A stretch of 64,000 bases of DNA from Streptomyces plumbidurans (GCF_019857225.1 NZ_JAFJSY010000028.1:1-64000); one strand, 5' to 3'. Counted from the stretch's first letter, positions 1-7,917 are shown. The notes: generated by a model not told the origin, from the sequence alone. Numbers and translations are program-made.

Positions 1-200
1 CTTCCCTTCGTTCTTGCGTTTCCGACTCTATCAGATCCTTTTGGGCCTGATTCCCTGTCGGCGGGGCCTTTCGACATTCACTACGTTAGCCGATTCCCTT
101 GCCAACTCATAATCGAGTTCCACGAGGTTGAATTCAAGCATGCGGGCACGCCGAATTCGACCCCGCTGAGGGGTGACCGTAGGTAGTGGTTTGGCCGCTT
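1..200 (-). promoter_or_regulatory. rRNA operon promoter and leader region (16S gene beyond left edge)
   Basis: This stretch is AT-richer than the rest and has no credible gene. Read on the minus strand, its last part contains GGATCTGATAGAGTCGGAAA followed by ACGCAAGAACGAAGGGAAG, wording I remember from the region just upstream of Streptomyces 16S rRNA. Two vegetative-type promoters can be proposed on the minus strand: TTGAAT (132-137) with GATTAT (109-114), 17 nt apart, and TTGGCA (100-105) with TAGTGA (78-83), 16 nt apart. Streptomyces rRNA operons usually carry several tandem promoters, which fits. The rRNA itself is not in the window, so the assignment is by recollection of the leader. 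Confidence 0.6.
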
Positions 201-269
201 CCGGCTGCTGGCGAACGCCGTACCCGGTTCAAGCGGCTCGGGCTACATTACGCACCCTCCGAGGACGCG

Positions 270-911
270 TCAACTTCGGCGGCGCCTGGGTGCGTGGGCC
301 CGATAGGGGCTCACCGTCGGGTCGTTGGTGACCCAGAAGCGCCAGGGGTGGACGGCACCATCTCCCCCCACACCCGTGCGCGGGCCGTTGCTTACCTGGT
401 CGGAGTCGGTAGCAGTGCCCGTCAGGATGCGCAAGGGGGTCTCCCCGGCGGCGCAGGCATCCGTGCCGTCCAGGGCGCGGTCCACGCCCAGGGCCGTGGC
501 CAGGCGTGCAGGGCCTTTGGCCAGTTCTTTGTCGTTTCGGGCCGAGAGTCGACGTTTGCGAGCGAGCTCAGCGCCCTCGATCACCTCGCCGGCCCGGAGC
601 AGGACGGCGCTCGCGCGCCCCTCGGGTCCGCACACGAGGTTCATGCAGAACCACATGCCGTAGGTGAAGTAGACGTACACATGGCCGGGCGGACCGAACA
701 TCACGCCGTTGCGGGCGGTGCGGCCGCGATAAGCGTGGGAGCCGGGGTCGGCAGCGCCGTCGTAGGCCTCGACCTCCGTGAGGCGCAGGGCGATCGGACC
801 TTCCGGGGTCGTACGTACGAGGATGCGGCCGAGGAGGTCGGGGGCGACTTCCAGTACGGGGCGGTCGAAGAACTCCCTGGGGAGTGGCGTACGGTCCGGG
901 GGCGTGATCAT
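270..911 (-). CDS. 3-methyladenine DNA glycosylase, AAG/MPG family
   Basis: A 213-residue protein, normal length for the bacterial AAG (MPG) family, which removes alkylated purines such as 3-methyladenine in base-excision repair. Family features seen: LTEVEAY near residue 45, the GRTARNGVMFGPPGHVYVY stretch that forms the active-site and DNA-binding region, and FTYGMWFCMNLVC after it. The Glu in the EVEAY segment is expected to activate the water. It stands alone, between the rRNA leader on one side and a divergently placed Spo0M gene. The start is an ATG at 911; no other start fits better. Confidence 0.9.
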   Translation of the reverse strand: MITPPDRTPLPREFFDRPVLEVAPDLLGRILVRTTPEGPIALRLTEVEAYDGAADPGSHAYRGRTARNGVMFGPPGHVYVYFTYGMWFCMNLVCGPEGRASAVLLRAGEVIEGAELARKRRLSARNDKELAKGPARLATALGVDRALDGTDACAAGETPLRILTGTATDSDQVSNGPRTGVGGDGAVHPWRFWVTNDPTVSPYRAHAPRRRRS

Positions 912-1049
912 GGCGCCCGAGCCTAGTCCAGACGGGTGTGTGCCAAGGGGTGGTCAAGTCCCGGTGTGATTGCCAGGGTGAGGGCGCGGAACCGGATGTG
1001 CCCGGATCGCGTTTGTAGGGATCAAGGGTCCACACGTAAAGGGAGAGTC

Positions 1050-1832
1050 ATGGCGTTCAAGAAGCTGCTCGCGAGTCTGGGGGCCGGCGGGGCTTCGGTC
1101 GAGACGGTGCTGACCGAGGTCAACGTTGTTCCGGGTGGCGTCGTCCAGGGTGAGGTACGGATCCAGGGCGGGTCCGTGAACCAGGAGATCGAGGGCCTGT
1201 CGGTGGGCCTGCAGGCCAAGGTCGAGGTCGAGAGCGGCGACGAGGAGTACAAGCAGAACATCGAGTTCACGAAGGTGCGCCTCGGCGGGGCCTTCGAGCT
1301 GCAGGCCGGGGCGGTGCACGCCGTGCCGTTCGGGCTGGAGATCCCCTGGGAGACGCCGATCACGATGATCGACGGTCAGGCGCTGCGGGGGATGAACATC
1401 GGTGTGACCACCGAGCTGTCGATCGCCCGCGCCATCGACTCCGGTGACCTCGACCCGATCAATGTGCACCCGCTGCCGGCGCAGAAGGCCATCCTGGACG
1501 CCTTCATCCAGCTGGGCTTCCGCTTCAAGAACGCGGACATGGAGCGCGGGCACATCCGCAACACGCGCCAGCGGCTGCCGTTCTACCAGGAGATCGAGTT
1601 CTACCCGCCGTCGCAGTACCGCGGCCTGAACCAGGTCGAGCTGAGCTTCGTGGCGGACGAGCACGCCATGGACGTCGTCCTGGAGATGGACAAGAAGCCC
1701 GGTCTGTTCAGCGAGGGCAGCGACACCTTCCGTTCGTTCCAGGTGGGTCAGCACGACTTCCAGGGGACCGACTGGGCGGCGTACCTCAACCAGTGGCTGT
1801 CCGAGGTCGGCAGCAAGCGGAACTGGTTCTAG
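1050..1832 (+). CDS. Spo0M/SpoOM family sporulation-control protein
   Basis: A 260-residue protein beginning MAFKKLLASLGAGGASVETVL and carrying the SpoOM (arrestin-like beta sandwich) fold pattern: GGVVQGEVRIQGGSVNQEIEGLSVGL near the N terminus and a C-terminal half with FRFKNADMERGHI and GTDWAAYLNQWL. In Bacillus, Spo0M influences sporulation and cytoskeleton-linked processes; in Streptomyces its role is not clear. An in-frame upstream start at 936 exists, but the ATG at 1050 has a GGGAGAG ribosome-binding site a few bases before it and matches the family N terminus. It lies 42 bp before a PEBP gene on the same strand, so the two may be cotranscribed. Confidence 0.88.
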   Translation: MAFKKLLASLGAGGASVETVLTEVNVVPGGVVQGEVRIQGGSVNQEIEGLSVGLQAKVEVESGDEEYKQNIEFTKVRLGGAFELQAGAVHAVPFGLEIPWETPITMIDGQALRGMNIGVTTELSIARAIDSGDLDPINVHPLPAQKAILDAFIQLGFRFKNADMERGHIRNTRQRLPFYQEIEFYPPSQYRGLNQVELSFVADEHAMDVVLEMDKKPGLFSEGSDTFRSFQVGQHDFQGTDWAAYLNQWLSEVGSKRNWF

Positions 1833-1874
1833 GCTCGGAACTGCTGATTCCGTAATCGATCAGGAGGTATCGAG

Positions 1875-2414
1875 GTGACCGAGCTCAAGCGGCGGCCGCT
1901 CCCCCACGACTTCCATCCGCCCGTGCCCGCGTTCACGGTGACGAGTGAGGACGTCCAGGAGGGCGCCACGCTCAAGGACGCTCAGGTCTTCGCGGCCGGC
2001 AACACCTCGCCGCAGCTGCGGTGGGAGGGTTTCCCGGCCGGGACGAAGAGCTTCGCCGTGACCTGCTACGACCCTGACGCCCCGACGGGGAGCGGGTTCT
2101 GGCACTGGACCGTGTTCGACATCCCGGCCTCGGTGACCGAGCTGCCGGCGGGTGCGGGAAGCGGCAAGTTCGAGGGACTGCCCGAGGGTGCCGTGCAGGT
2201 GCGCAACGACTACGGGACGAAGGAGTTCGGCGGGGCCGCGCCGCCGCCCGGGGACGGGCCGCACCGTTATGTGTTCACGGTGTACGCCGTGGACCAGGAG
2301 AAGCTCGGCCCGGATTCCGATGCCACTCCGGCGGTCGTCGGTTTCAATCTGCGGTTCCACACGCTGGCGCGCGCCCAGCTGATCGGCGAGTACGAGGTGC
2401 CTGCCGAAGGCTGA
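1875..2414 (+). CDS. YbhB/YbcL-type PEBP (Raf kinase inhibitor-like) protein
   Basis: A 179-residue cytoplasmic protein of the phosphatidylethanolamine-binding family. The ligand-pocket signature is visible as CYDPDAPTGSGFWHW near residue 57 and PPPGDGPHRYVFTVYA near residue 120. Bacterial YbhB/YbcL proteins have no settled function; small-molecule or protein-inhibitor roles have been proposed. The GTG start at 1875 is preceded by a strong AGGAGG (1862-1867). A strong hairpin terminator follows at 2448. The gene begins 42 bp after the Spo0M gene and probably shares its transcript. Confidence 0.88.
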   Translation: MTELKRRPLPHDFHPPVPAFTVTSEDVQEGATLKDAQVFAAGNTSPQLRWEGFPAGTKSFAVTCYDPDAPTGSGFWHWTVFDIPASVTELPAGAGSGKFEGLPEGAVQVRNDYGTKEFGGAAPPPGDGPHRYVFTVYAVDQEKLGPDSDATPAVVGFNLRFHTLARAQLIGEYEVPAEG

Positions 2415-2447
2415 TGTCTGCCGCAGCCTGTCGTTCATGGAACGTTT

Positions 2448-2490
2448 GCCCGCCCCCGGTCATGGAAGTGATCGGGGGCGGGCATCTTTT
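2448..2490 (+). terminator. Rho-independent terminator after the PEBP gene
   Basis: A perfect 10-bp stem, GCCCGCCCCC (2448-2457) against GGGGGCGGGC (2474-2483), is followed by ATCTTTTATT. It ends the Spo0M-PEBP unit before the HNH gene. Confidence 0.85.
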
Positions 2491-2575
2491 ATTGCGTTGT
2501 CCATCCCGGCGTGCCCGGCCAGAGTTGATCCAAGCCCGCCAGGGGGTGGGCCGGTGCGCATGGGAGGTGGGCTGG

Positions 2576-3082
2576 ATGCGGGACACGCTGGTGCTGAACG
2601 CGAGCTTCGAGCCGCTGTCGACGGTGACGTTGAACCGGGCTGTCGTTCTGGTGCTGCAGGACAAGGCCGTCGTCGAGCAGGCCCACCCCGAACTGCGCAT
2701 GCGCGGTGCCGAGGTCGACATACCCGTGCCCCGGGTGATCCGGCTGTGCAGGTACGTGAAGGTGCCGTTCCGAAGACAAGCGCCGTGGTCCAGGCGGGGT
2801 GTGTTGGTCAGGGACCGGCACCGGTGCGCCTACTGCGGCAGGCGCGCGACGACCGTGGACCACGTGGTGCCGAAGTCGCGCGGTGGGCAGGACTCCTGGC
2901 TCAATACGGTCGCCTCGTGCGCCGAGGACAACCACCGCAAGGCGGACCGGACTCCGGAGCAGGCGGGGATGCCGCTGCTGCGGCAGCCGTTCGAGCCGAC
3001 GCCGCAGGATGCGATGTTGCTGACGCTGGGGGCGGAGGAGTTTACGGCGCTGCCGGCTTGGCTGGCTCGGGGTGCTGCCTGA
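2576..3082 (+). CDS. HNH endonuclease family protein
   Basis: A 168-residue protein. The C-terminal half holds an HNH/zinc-finger module: CAYC (84-87), the DH pair at 95-96 in VDHVVPKSRGG, N at 110, and C115 with H120, the usual arrangement in which two Cys pairs hold a structural zinc and the DH...N...H set binds the catalytic metal. The N-terminal 75 residues (LVLNASFEPL) are typical of the actinobacterial and cyanobacterial stand-alone HNH proteins, whose role is unknown and which are not part of a restriction system here. The reading frame is open from 2414, but the ATG at 2576 with GGGAGG ten bases before it gives the family N terminus. Confidence 0.85.
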   Translation: MRDTLVLNASFEPLSTVTLNRAVVLVLQDKAVVEQAHPELRMRGAEVDIPVPRVIRLCRYVKVPFRRQAPWSRRGVLVRDRHRCAYCGRRATTVDHVVPKSRGGQDSWLNTVASCAEDNHRKADRTPEQAGMPLLRQPFEPTPQDAMLLTLGAEEFTALPAWLARGAA

Positions 3083-3140
3083 GTCTTCGGCGCCGTAGGG
3101 GTTCGGTTGTTGGTTGGGCGCGGGTGGGTTGTGGCTTGTC

Positions 3141-3240
3141 GCGCAGTTCCCCGCGCCCCCAAGAACGTCAGTCCCCGGCGCCTCCAAAGCACATCGGTCT
3201 CCCGTGCCCCAGAGAGCTTCAGTCTCCCGCGCCCCGAGAA
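3141..3240. repeat. Decayed dispersed repeat cluster (GTTCCCCGCGCCCC type)
   Basis: GCGCAGTTCCCCGCGCCCCC (3141-3160) is followed by weaker copies ending in GCGCCTCC, GTGCCCCAG and CGCGCCCCGAG, with AGAACGTCAGTC, GAGCTTCAGTC and AAACGTCAGTC between them. The same core recurs at 43401 and 43473. Such elements are scattered in intergenic spaces of Streptomyces chromosomes. Here they lie in the gap between the convergent HNH and SPFH genes. Confidence 0.6.
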
Positions 3241-3244
3241 AACG

Positions 3245-4192
3245 TCAGTCTATGGACGGCCTCTCTCGGCGTTCTGTCCCCTTCTCGGGGGCGGGGCTGC
3301 CGCCGCTCGGGGTGCCGCCCAGGCCGAAGTTGCCCATGGCGCCGGACAGGCCCTTGAGGGCGTCGCCGATCTCGCTGGGGACGATCCAGAGCTTGTTGGC
3401 GTCGCCCTCGGCGATCTTCGGGAGCATCTGGAGGTACTGGTAGCTCAGCAGCTTCTGGTCGGGGTCGCCGGCGTGGATGGACTCGAAGACCGTACGGATC
3501 GCCTGGGCTTCACCTTCGGCGCGCAGGGCGGCTGCCTTGGCCTCACCTTCGGCGCGCAGGATCTGGGACTGCTTCTCGCCCTCGGCGGTGAGGATCGCGG
3601 CCTGGCGCGTACCTTCGGCGGTGAGGATCGCGGCGCGCTTGTCACGGTCGGCGCGCATCTGCTTCTCCATCGAGTCCTGGATGGAGGTGGGCGGTTCGAT
3701 CGCCTTGAGCTCGACGCGGTTGACGCGGATGCCCCACTTGCCGGTCGCCTCGTCGAGGACGCCGCGCAGGGCCGCGTTGATCTCCTCGCGGGAGGTCAGG
3801 GTCCGCTCCAGGTCCATGCCGCCGATGATGTTGCGCAGCGTGGTGACGGTCAGCTGCTCGATCGCCTGGATGTAGCTGGCGACTTCGTAGGTGGCCGCGC
3901 GGGCGTCGGTGACCTGGTAGTAGATGACCGTGTCGATGTTCACGACCAGGTTGTCCTGGGTGATCACCGGCTGGGGCGGGAAGGGCACGACCTGTTCGCG
4001 CAGGTCGATGCGGTTGCGGATGGTGTCGATGAACGGGACGACGATGTTGAGGCCCGCGTTGAGTGTCCGCGTGTAGCGGCCGAAGCGCTCGACGATGGCG
4101 GCGCTGGCCTGCGGGATCACTTGGATCGTCCTGATCAGGGCGATGAAGACCAACACCACCAGAATGATCAGGACGATGATGATCGGTTCCAT
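3245..4192 (-). CDS. SPFH/Band 7 (stomatin-like, QmcA-type) membrane protein
   Basis: A 315-residue protein with one N-terminal membrane anchor (residues 3-20, IIIVLIILVVLVFIALI), then the SPFH domain (about 25-200: IVERFGRYTRTLNAGLNIVVPF) and a charged coiled-coil made of repeated AEG units (ILTAEGTRQ, ILTAEGEKQ, ILRAEGEAK, LRAEGEAQ). The C-terminal tail is Gly/Pro-rich. SPFH proteins assemble into membrane microdomain scaffolds and often modulate FtsH-type proteases. Just upstream on the same strand is an NfeD-like gene; NfeD proteins pair functionally with SPFH proteins, which supports both calls. Confidence 0.9.
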   Translation of the reverse strand: MEPIIIVLIILVVLVFIALIRTIQVIPQASAAIVERFGRYTRTLNAGLNIVVPFIDTIRNRIDLREQVVPFPPQPVITQDNLVVNIDTVIYYQVTDARAATYEVASYIQAIEQLTVTTLRNIIGGMDLERTLTSREEINAALRGVLDEATGKWGIRVNRVELKAIEPPTSIQDSMEKQMRADRDKRAAILTAEGTRQAAILTAEGEKQSQILRAEGEAKAAALRAEGEAQAIRTVFESIHAGDPDQKLLSYQYLQMLPKIAEGDANKLWIVPSEIGDALKGLSGAMGNFGLGGTPSGGSPAPEKGTERRERPSID

Positions 4193-4230
4193 CGGTCTTC
4201 CCCGTACCCTTCTCCGCCTCGGCTCTTTCG

Positions 4231-4257
4231 GAAGATCTTATGGCTGTTGAAGATCTT
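4231..4257. promoter_or_regulatory. Direct repeat GAAGATCTT, candidate operator before the SPFH gene
   Basis: GAAGATCTT occurs at 4231-4239 and 4249-4257, 18 bp start to start, each containing the 8-bp palindrome AAGATCTT. They lie 39-65 bp upstream of the SPFH start on the minus strand, the position of a promoter. The same 9-mer also occurs at about 36262, just before the CopD-like gene. No regulator is adjacent, so the role is inferred from position only. Confidence 0.4.
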
Positions 4258-4323
4258 GCTGGTCGAGTCTGTCAGACCGTCGCACAACTCGGGGGCTGTT
4301 CGGTTCAGTTGAGTCCTACGAGG

Positions 4324-4755
4324 TCAGATGACGATCGCGGTGGCACCTTCGATCTCCACGACATCCACTTCCTGGCCGACCTCGTAGGCGCTGCTGGTGT
4401 CGAGCGAGCGTGCCGACCAGATCTCGCCGCCGAGCTTGATGCGGCCTCCGGAGCCGTCGACGCGCTCCAGTACTACGGCTTGCTTGCCCTTCAACGCGTC
4501 CACGCCGGTGGCGAGTTGGGGGCGTTGTGCGCTGTGCCGGGTCGCGATGGGCCGTACGACGGCGATGAGGGCGACCGAGACGACGACGAAGGCGAGGACC
4601 TGGGCCACGGCTCCGAAGCCGAGTCCGGCGATGACCGCGGCGGCGATGGCGCCCACCGCGAGCATGCCGAATTCCGGCATCGCCGTGACCACCAGGGGGA
4701 TTCCGAGCGCAGCCGCGCCTACGAGCCACCACACCCAAGCGTCGATGTCGTTCAC
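4324..4755 (-). CDS. NfeD family membrane protein
   Basis: A 143-residue protein. The first ~75 residues form hydrophobic segments (WVWWLVGAAALGIPLVV; LAVGAIAAAVIAGLGFGAV; VLAFVVVSVALIAVV). The last ~60 residues form the OB-fold domain characteristic of short NfeD proteins (LKGKQAVVLERVDGSGGRIKLGGEIWSARS ending DVVEIEGATAIVI, quoted in parts). Short NfeD lacks the ClpP-like protease domain of long forms and acts with a partner SPFH protein. The SPFH gene follows on the same strand after 131 bp. Confidence 0.88.
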   Translation of the reverse strand: MNDIDAWVWWLVGAAALGIPLVVTAMPEFGMLAVGAIAAAVIAGLGFGAVAQVLAFVVVSVALIAVVRPIATRHSAQRPQLATGVDALKGKQAVVLERVDGSGGRIKLGGEIWSARSLDTSSAYEVGQEVDVVEIEGATAIVI

Positions 4756-4838
4756 ATGGTCATGGTATGACCGCGAGTCCCGCCTCCGACAGGGCGCGAT
4801 GCCTCGGGAAGGGGCTTGTTACCCGGGTTTTCGCGGTT

Positions 4839-4894
4839 GCTTCACACAGTCGGGCGCGGGGGCTTCACACAAAGTCAGGCGCGGGGCTTCACAC
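4839..4894. repeat. Short tandem repeat (GCTTCACACA...GGCGCGGGG)
   Basis: GCTTCACAC begins at 4839, 4862 and 4886, giving 23- and 24-bp periods; the first two units continue with AGTC(A/G)GGCGCGGGG. The array abuts the stop codon of the ABC ATPase gene (4897) and lies upstream of the NfeD gene. It looks like an imperfect minisatellite; no function is evident. Confidence 0.6.
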
Positions 4895-4896
4895 GT

Positions 4897-5694
4897 TCAG
4901 GACAGCGGAAGGCCCTGGGCGGTCCAGCGGTCACCCACCTGTTCGACGACGAGCGGGAGGCCGAAGCACAACGAGAGGTTGCGGGAACTGAGTTCGAGTT
5001 CCAGCGGGCCGGCGGCGAGCACCTTGCCCTGACGGATCATCAGGACGTGGGTGAAGCCGGGGGCGATCTCCTCGACATGGTGGGTGACCATGATCATCGA
5101 GGGGGCGATGGGGTCGCGGGCGAGGCGGCCGAGGCGGCGTACGAGGTCCTCGCGGCCGCCGAGGTCGAGACCGGCGGCGGGCTCGTCGAGAAGGAGCAGC
5201 TCGGGGTCGGTCATCAGGGCGCGGGCGATGAGGGTGCGCTTGCGCTCGCCCTCGGAGAGCGTGCCGAACTTCCGGTCGACGTACTCGGTCATGCCGAGGC
5301 GGTCGAGGAAGGCGCGGGCACGCTGCTCGTCGACGTCCTCGTACTCCTCCTGCCAGCCGGCGGTCATGCCGTACGCGGCGGTCAGCACGGTCTGCAGGAC
5401 GGTCTGGCGCTTGGGGAGCTTGTCGACCATGGCGACGCCGGCGACGCCGATGCGGGGGCGCAGTTCGAAGACGTCGGTGCCGGGCCTGCCGAGGGTCTCG
5501 CCGAGGATGGTCGCGGTGCCCTTGCTGGGGTAGAGGTAGCTGGACGCGACGTTGAGGAGGGTGGTCTTGCCGGCGCCGTTCGGGCCGAGGATGACCCAGC
5601 GCTCGCCTTCCTTGACCGACCAGGAGACCTGGTCCACCAGAGCCCGGCCCTCCCGGACCACGGATACGTCCTGAAGCTCCAGAACATCGCTCAT
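4897..5694 (-). CDS. ABC transporter ATP-binding protein without a permease
   Basis: A single 265-residue nucleotide-binding domain: Walker A GPNGAGKTT near residue 38, Q-loop region, signature LSEGERKR (the usual Gly-Gly replaced by Glu-Gly), Walker B LLLLDEPAAGLD and H-loop VTHHVEE. No membrane protein is next to it, so the partner is unknown; some relatives of this soluble type resemble the molybdenum/nickel ATPases or housekeeping YlmA-type proteins. The start ATG at 5694 gives a normal N terminus (MSDVLELQDVSVVREGRALV). A divergent gene begins at 5831, so the 136-bp gap must hold both promoters. Confidence 0.88.
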   Translation of the reverse strand: MSDVLELQDVSVVREGRALVDQVSWSVKEGERWVILGPNGAGKTTLLNVASSYLYPSKGTATILGETLGRPGTDVFELRPRIGVAGVAMVDKLPKRQTVLQTVLTAAYGMTAGWQEEYEDVDEQRARAFLDRLGMTEYVDRKFGTLSEGERKRTLIARALMTDPELLLLDEPAAGLDLGGREDLVRRLGRLARDPIAPSMIMVTHHVEEIAPGFTHVLMIRQGKVLAAGPLELELSSRNLSLCFGLPLVVEQVGDRWTAQGLPLS

Positions 5695-5830
5695 GAGCGC
5701 GTTGTCTCCCCTTGCAGTGTGACCGGTCGGCGTCTCGGCTGTGCGTGCGCGTTTTTGGCGCTGCCCTCAACGAAATCTACGCCACCGGCCGCCCGCTCCA
5801 TTCCATCGGTCCGGTCCTTAGGGTGGACGC

Positions 5831-6619
5831 ATGCTCTCGGAACCGCGTTCAGGACGCCTTGCGGCTTGGGGAAATGCCCTTTTGGCCGGACTTGTCTCGC
5901 CCGACGATGCCGTGCTCACGATCGTCGGGGACGATGCCGTGCACCGTATGGAGGGGCTGCCCGGTGAGACGGGGCCGGTCGGGCTCACGCTCGCGCTCGG
6001 GCGGCTGCGGTCGCTCGGCGTGACCGGGCTGCGGCTGGCGCTGCCCGCGCCGGGGCATCCGCTGGGGCTGAGCGGTCCGCCGGAGTTCAACACTCGGGCG
6101 TTGGACGCCGAGGAGGCGGTCATCTGTTACGGCGCCGCTCTCGGGCTGGTGCCCGAGATGTACGAGGCCGGGCCCGACGGCGATCTGCATGTCGAGGTGG
6201 TCTGGCACTGTCTGCCGGTCCGGGAGGCACCGCCCGCCGACGTGCCCTCCCTCGGCGAGGCCGAGCGGGAGCTGGCGGAGGCGCTGCGGGACGCCACGGA
6301 GGTGCTGTCGCGGCTGGACGTCGCCGCGTCGGGGCCGGTGGCGGAGGCGGCGATCGACGCGTACCGGGCGCGGGCCGAGCGGGGGCAGGAAGTGCTGGCT
6401 CCGGGCTATCCGCCGCGGGCGGTACGGGTGCTCGAGCTGGCGCAGCGGGTCGGGCTGCTGGTCTCGCTGGCCCGGGAGAACGGGCACGGGGGTGCAGTGA
6501 GCTCCGCCGAGATGGGGGCGCGGGCCGAGGCGCTGCGGCCGGTGGAGCGGGTGGCTCGGCGGGCGCAGGTCGCCGCGTACAACTCCGTTGTGGAGGAGCG
6601 GGAGCGGGGGGTGAGGTGA
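5831..6619 (+). CDS. Conserved Streptomyces protein of unknown function
   Basis: A 262-residue soluble protein that I do not recognise as a named domain. The codon use is fully typical of a real gene. It contains a Gly/Leu-rich N-terminal half (GLTLALGRLRSLGVTGLRLALPAPGHPLGL), a segment LGLVPEMYEAGPDGDLHVEVVWHCLP, and a helical, Arg/Glu-rich C-terminal half. There are no membrane segments. It is divergent from the ABC ATPase and is followed by a dispersed repeat. Related proteins of similar length seem general in Streptomyces; the function is unknown. Confidence 0.75.
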   Translation: MLSEPRSGRLAAWGNALLAGLVSPDDAVLTIVGDDAVHRMEGLPGETGPVGLTLALGRLRSLGVTGLRLALPAPGHPLGLSGPPEFNTRALDAEEAVICYGAALGLVPEMYEAGPDGDLHVEVVWHCLPVREAPPADVPSLGEAERELAEALRDATEVLSRLDVAASGPVAEAAIDAYRARAERGQEVLAPGYPPRAVRVLELAQRVGLLVSLARENGHGGAVSSAEMGARAEALRPVERVARRAQVAAYNSVVEERERGVR

Positions 6620-6673
6620 GCGGGGGGTGCAGTGAGCGCCGGGTTCTTTGGCGCCGGGATTTGGGGTGCCGTA

Positions 6674-6742
6674 GCTGGGGGCTTCGCCCCCAGACCCCCT
6701 TTCGGCCTGGACGGCCTCGTCCTCAAGCGCCGGACGGGCTGG
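6674..6742. repeat. Streptomyces dispersed repeat (CTGGGGGCTTCGCCCCCAG type)
   Basis: The hairpin CTGGGGGCTTCGCCCCCAG (6675-6693) is followed by ACCCCCTTTCGGCCTGGACGG and CCTCGTCCTCAAGCGCCGGACGG. This order of words is a very common intergenic repeat in Streptomyces chromosomes. It sits between two convergent genes and may also act as a transcription barrier. Confidence 0.65.
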
Positions 6743-6791
6743 ATGGCTGACGTGCGCCGAGACGGTTGCGCATGAACGGGACCGTTACGCA

Positions 6792-6840
6792 TAAAAGTGA
6801 CTCCGGCCTCCCGCTTGCTGGCGGGAGGCCGGAGTCACTG
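6792..6840 (-). terminator. Terminator of chpE
   Basis: A perfect 19-bp stem, AGTGACTCCGGCCTCCCGC (6796-6814) and its complement (6821-6839), has a 6-nt loop. On the minus strand it is followed by TTTTATGC, so it is a strong Rho-independent terminator 17 bp after the chaplin stop codon. Confidence 0.9.
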
Positions 6841-6856
6841 CGTGCGTCTGGCAGCG

Positions 6857-7099
6857 TCAGCGGTTGACGCCCAGGTTGCCGAAGGCCGGGTTCAGGACGC
6901 CCACGACGTTCACGCTGTTGCCCACCGCGTTCACCGGGATGTGAACCGGGGCCTGGACGAGGTTGCCCGAGATGACACCGGGCGAGCCCACGGCCTTGCC
7001 GTGGGCGTGTGCGTCGGTGGCGGAGGCCATACCGGCACCAGCGGCGATCAGACCGCCGGCCACCATCGTCACGGCCGCTGCCTTCTTCAGGTTCTTCAC
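6857..7099 (-). CDS. chpE: Chaplin ChpE (short chaplin without cysteines)
   Basis: An 80-residue secreted protein: signal peptide 1-27 (VKNLKKAAAVTMVAGGLIAA, cleaved after ASA), then one chaplin domain with GKAVGSPGVISGNLVQAPVH, PVNAVGNSVNVVGVLNPAFG and the terminal NLGVNR. Chaplins assemble into amphipathic amyloid fibrils that lower surface tension and coat aerial hyphae and spores. Most short chaplins have two Cys; this one has none, which is the hallmark of ChpE. The GTG start at 7099 has GGGAGGG nine bases before it. A two-component system follows upstream in the same orientation, but the 176-bp gap and the strong terminator suggest an independent transcript. Confidence 0.93.
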   Translation of the reverse strand: MKNLKKAAAVTMVAGGLIAAGAGMASATDAHAHGKAVGSPGVISGNLVQAPVHIPVNAVGNSVNVVGVLNPAFGNLGVNR

Positions 7100-7275
7100 T
7101 GTTCTGAGCCCTCCCTGGCGATTGCCGCGGCGCTCGCCGCAGCACGCACTGAAGAACGGCGGAGATCCACGAAGGATGCGCCATCCGGGGGACATTCCCA
7201 CGACGGTATGAATCTCAGTCCGGAACGGAACCCTCCGTGTTGCCGTCCGGGGGCGCCCGGCGCGCGCGGCTCGTG

Positions 7276-7917
7276 TCAGCCGGCCACGCCGTGGCGCACG
7301 GCCCACAGGGCGGCCTGGGTGCGGTCCGCCAGGTCGAGCTTCATCAGGATGTTCGAGACGTGGGTCTTGACGGTCTTCTCGGACAGGACGAGGGCGCGGG
7401 CGATCTCGCGGTTGGAGCGGCCGTCCGCTATCAGGCCGAGCACCTCGCGCTCCCGCTCCGTGAGCGAACCACCTCTCCCCTGGCCCGAGTTGGCCTCCTC
7501 CTGGGAGAGCAGGGCGCCCGCGACCTCGGGCTGGAGCAGGATGTGCCCGGCGTGGACGGAGCGGATGGCTCCGGCGAGCGCGTCGGGGTCCACGTCCTTG
7601 TAGACATAGCCGGCGGCGCCCGCGCGCAACGCCGGGACCACCGTACGCTGTTCGGTGAAGCTGGTGACGATCAGCACGCGCGCGGGGTTGTCCAGCTCGC
7701 GCAGTCTGCGCAGGGCGTCCACGCCGTCCATGCCGGGCATCTTGACGTCCATCAGGACGACGTCGGGCCGCAACTCCTCGGCGCGGGCGACTCCTTCGGC
7801 GCCGTCGGCGGCCTCGCCCACGACCTCGATGTCGTCCTGCACCTCCAGGAACGTGCGCAGGCCGCGGCGGACCACCTGGTGGTCGTCGACGAGCAGCACC
7901 TTGATTGCGTCAGCCAC
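7276..7917 (-). CDS. LuxR/NarL-type response regulator
   Basis: A 213-residue two-domain regulator. The receiver domain (about 5-120) shows the DD pair at 11-12 (LLVDDH), the phospho-acceptor Asp in LMDVKMPGMDG and the switch Thr/Lys in VTSFTEQ and YVYKD. The C-terminal LuxR helix-turn-helix (about 145-205) reads LTEREREVLGLIADGRSNRE and KTVKTHVSNILMKL. It overlaps the end of the histidine-kinase gene by 8 bp, so the two are translationally coupled partners. It lies next to chpE, but regulation of chpE by this system is not shown by the sequence. Confidence 0.92.
   Translation of the reverse strand: MADAIKVLLVDDHQVVRRGLRTFLEVQDDIEVVGEAADGAEGVARAEELRPDVVLMDVKMPGMDGVDALRRLRELDNPARVLIVTSFTEQRTVVPALRAGAAGYVYKDVDPDALAGAIRSVHAGHILLQPEVAGALLSQEEANSGQGRGGSLTEREREVLGLIADGRSNREIARALVLSEKTVKTHVSNILMKLDLADRTQAALWAVRHGVAG

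Noticed and set aside
186..926. 246-codon plus-strand frame across the DNA glycosylase gene
   Set aside because: Antisense shadow of the glycosylase, without any domain.
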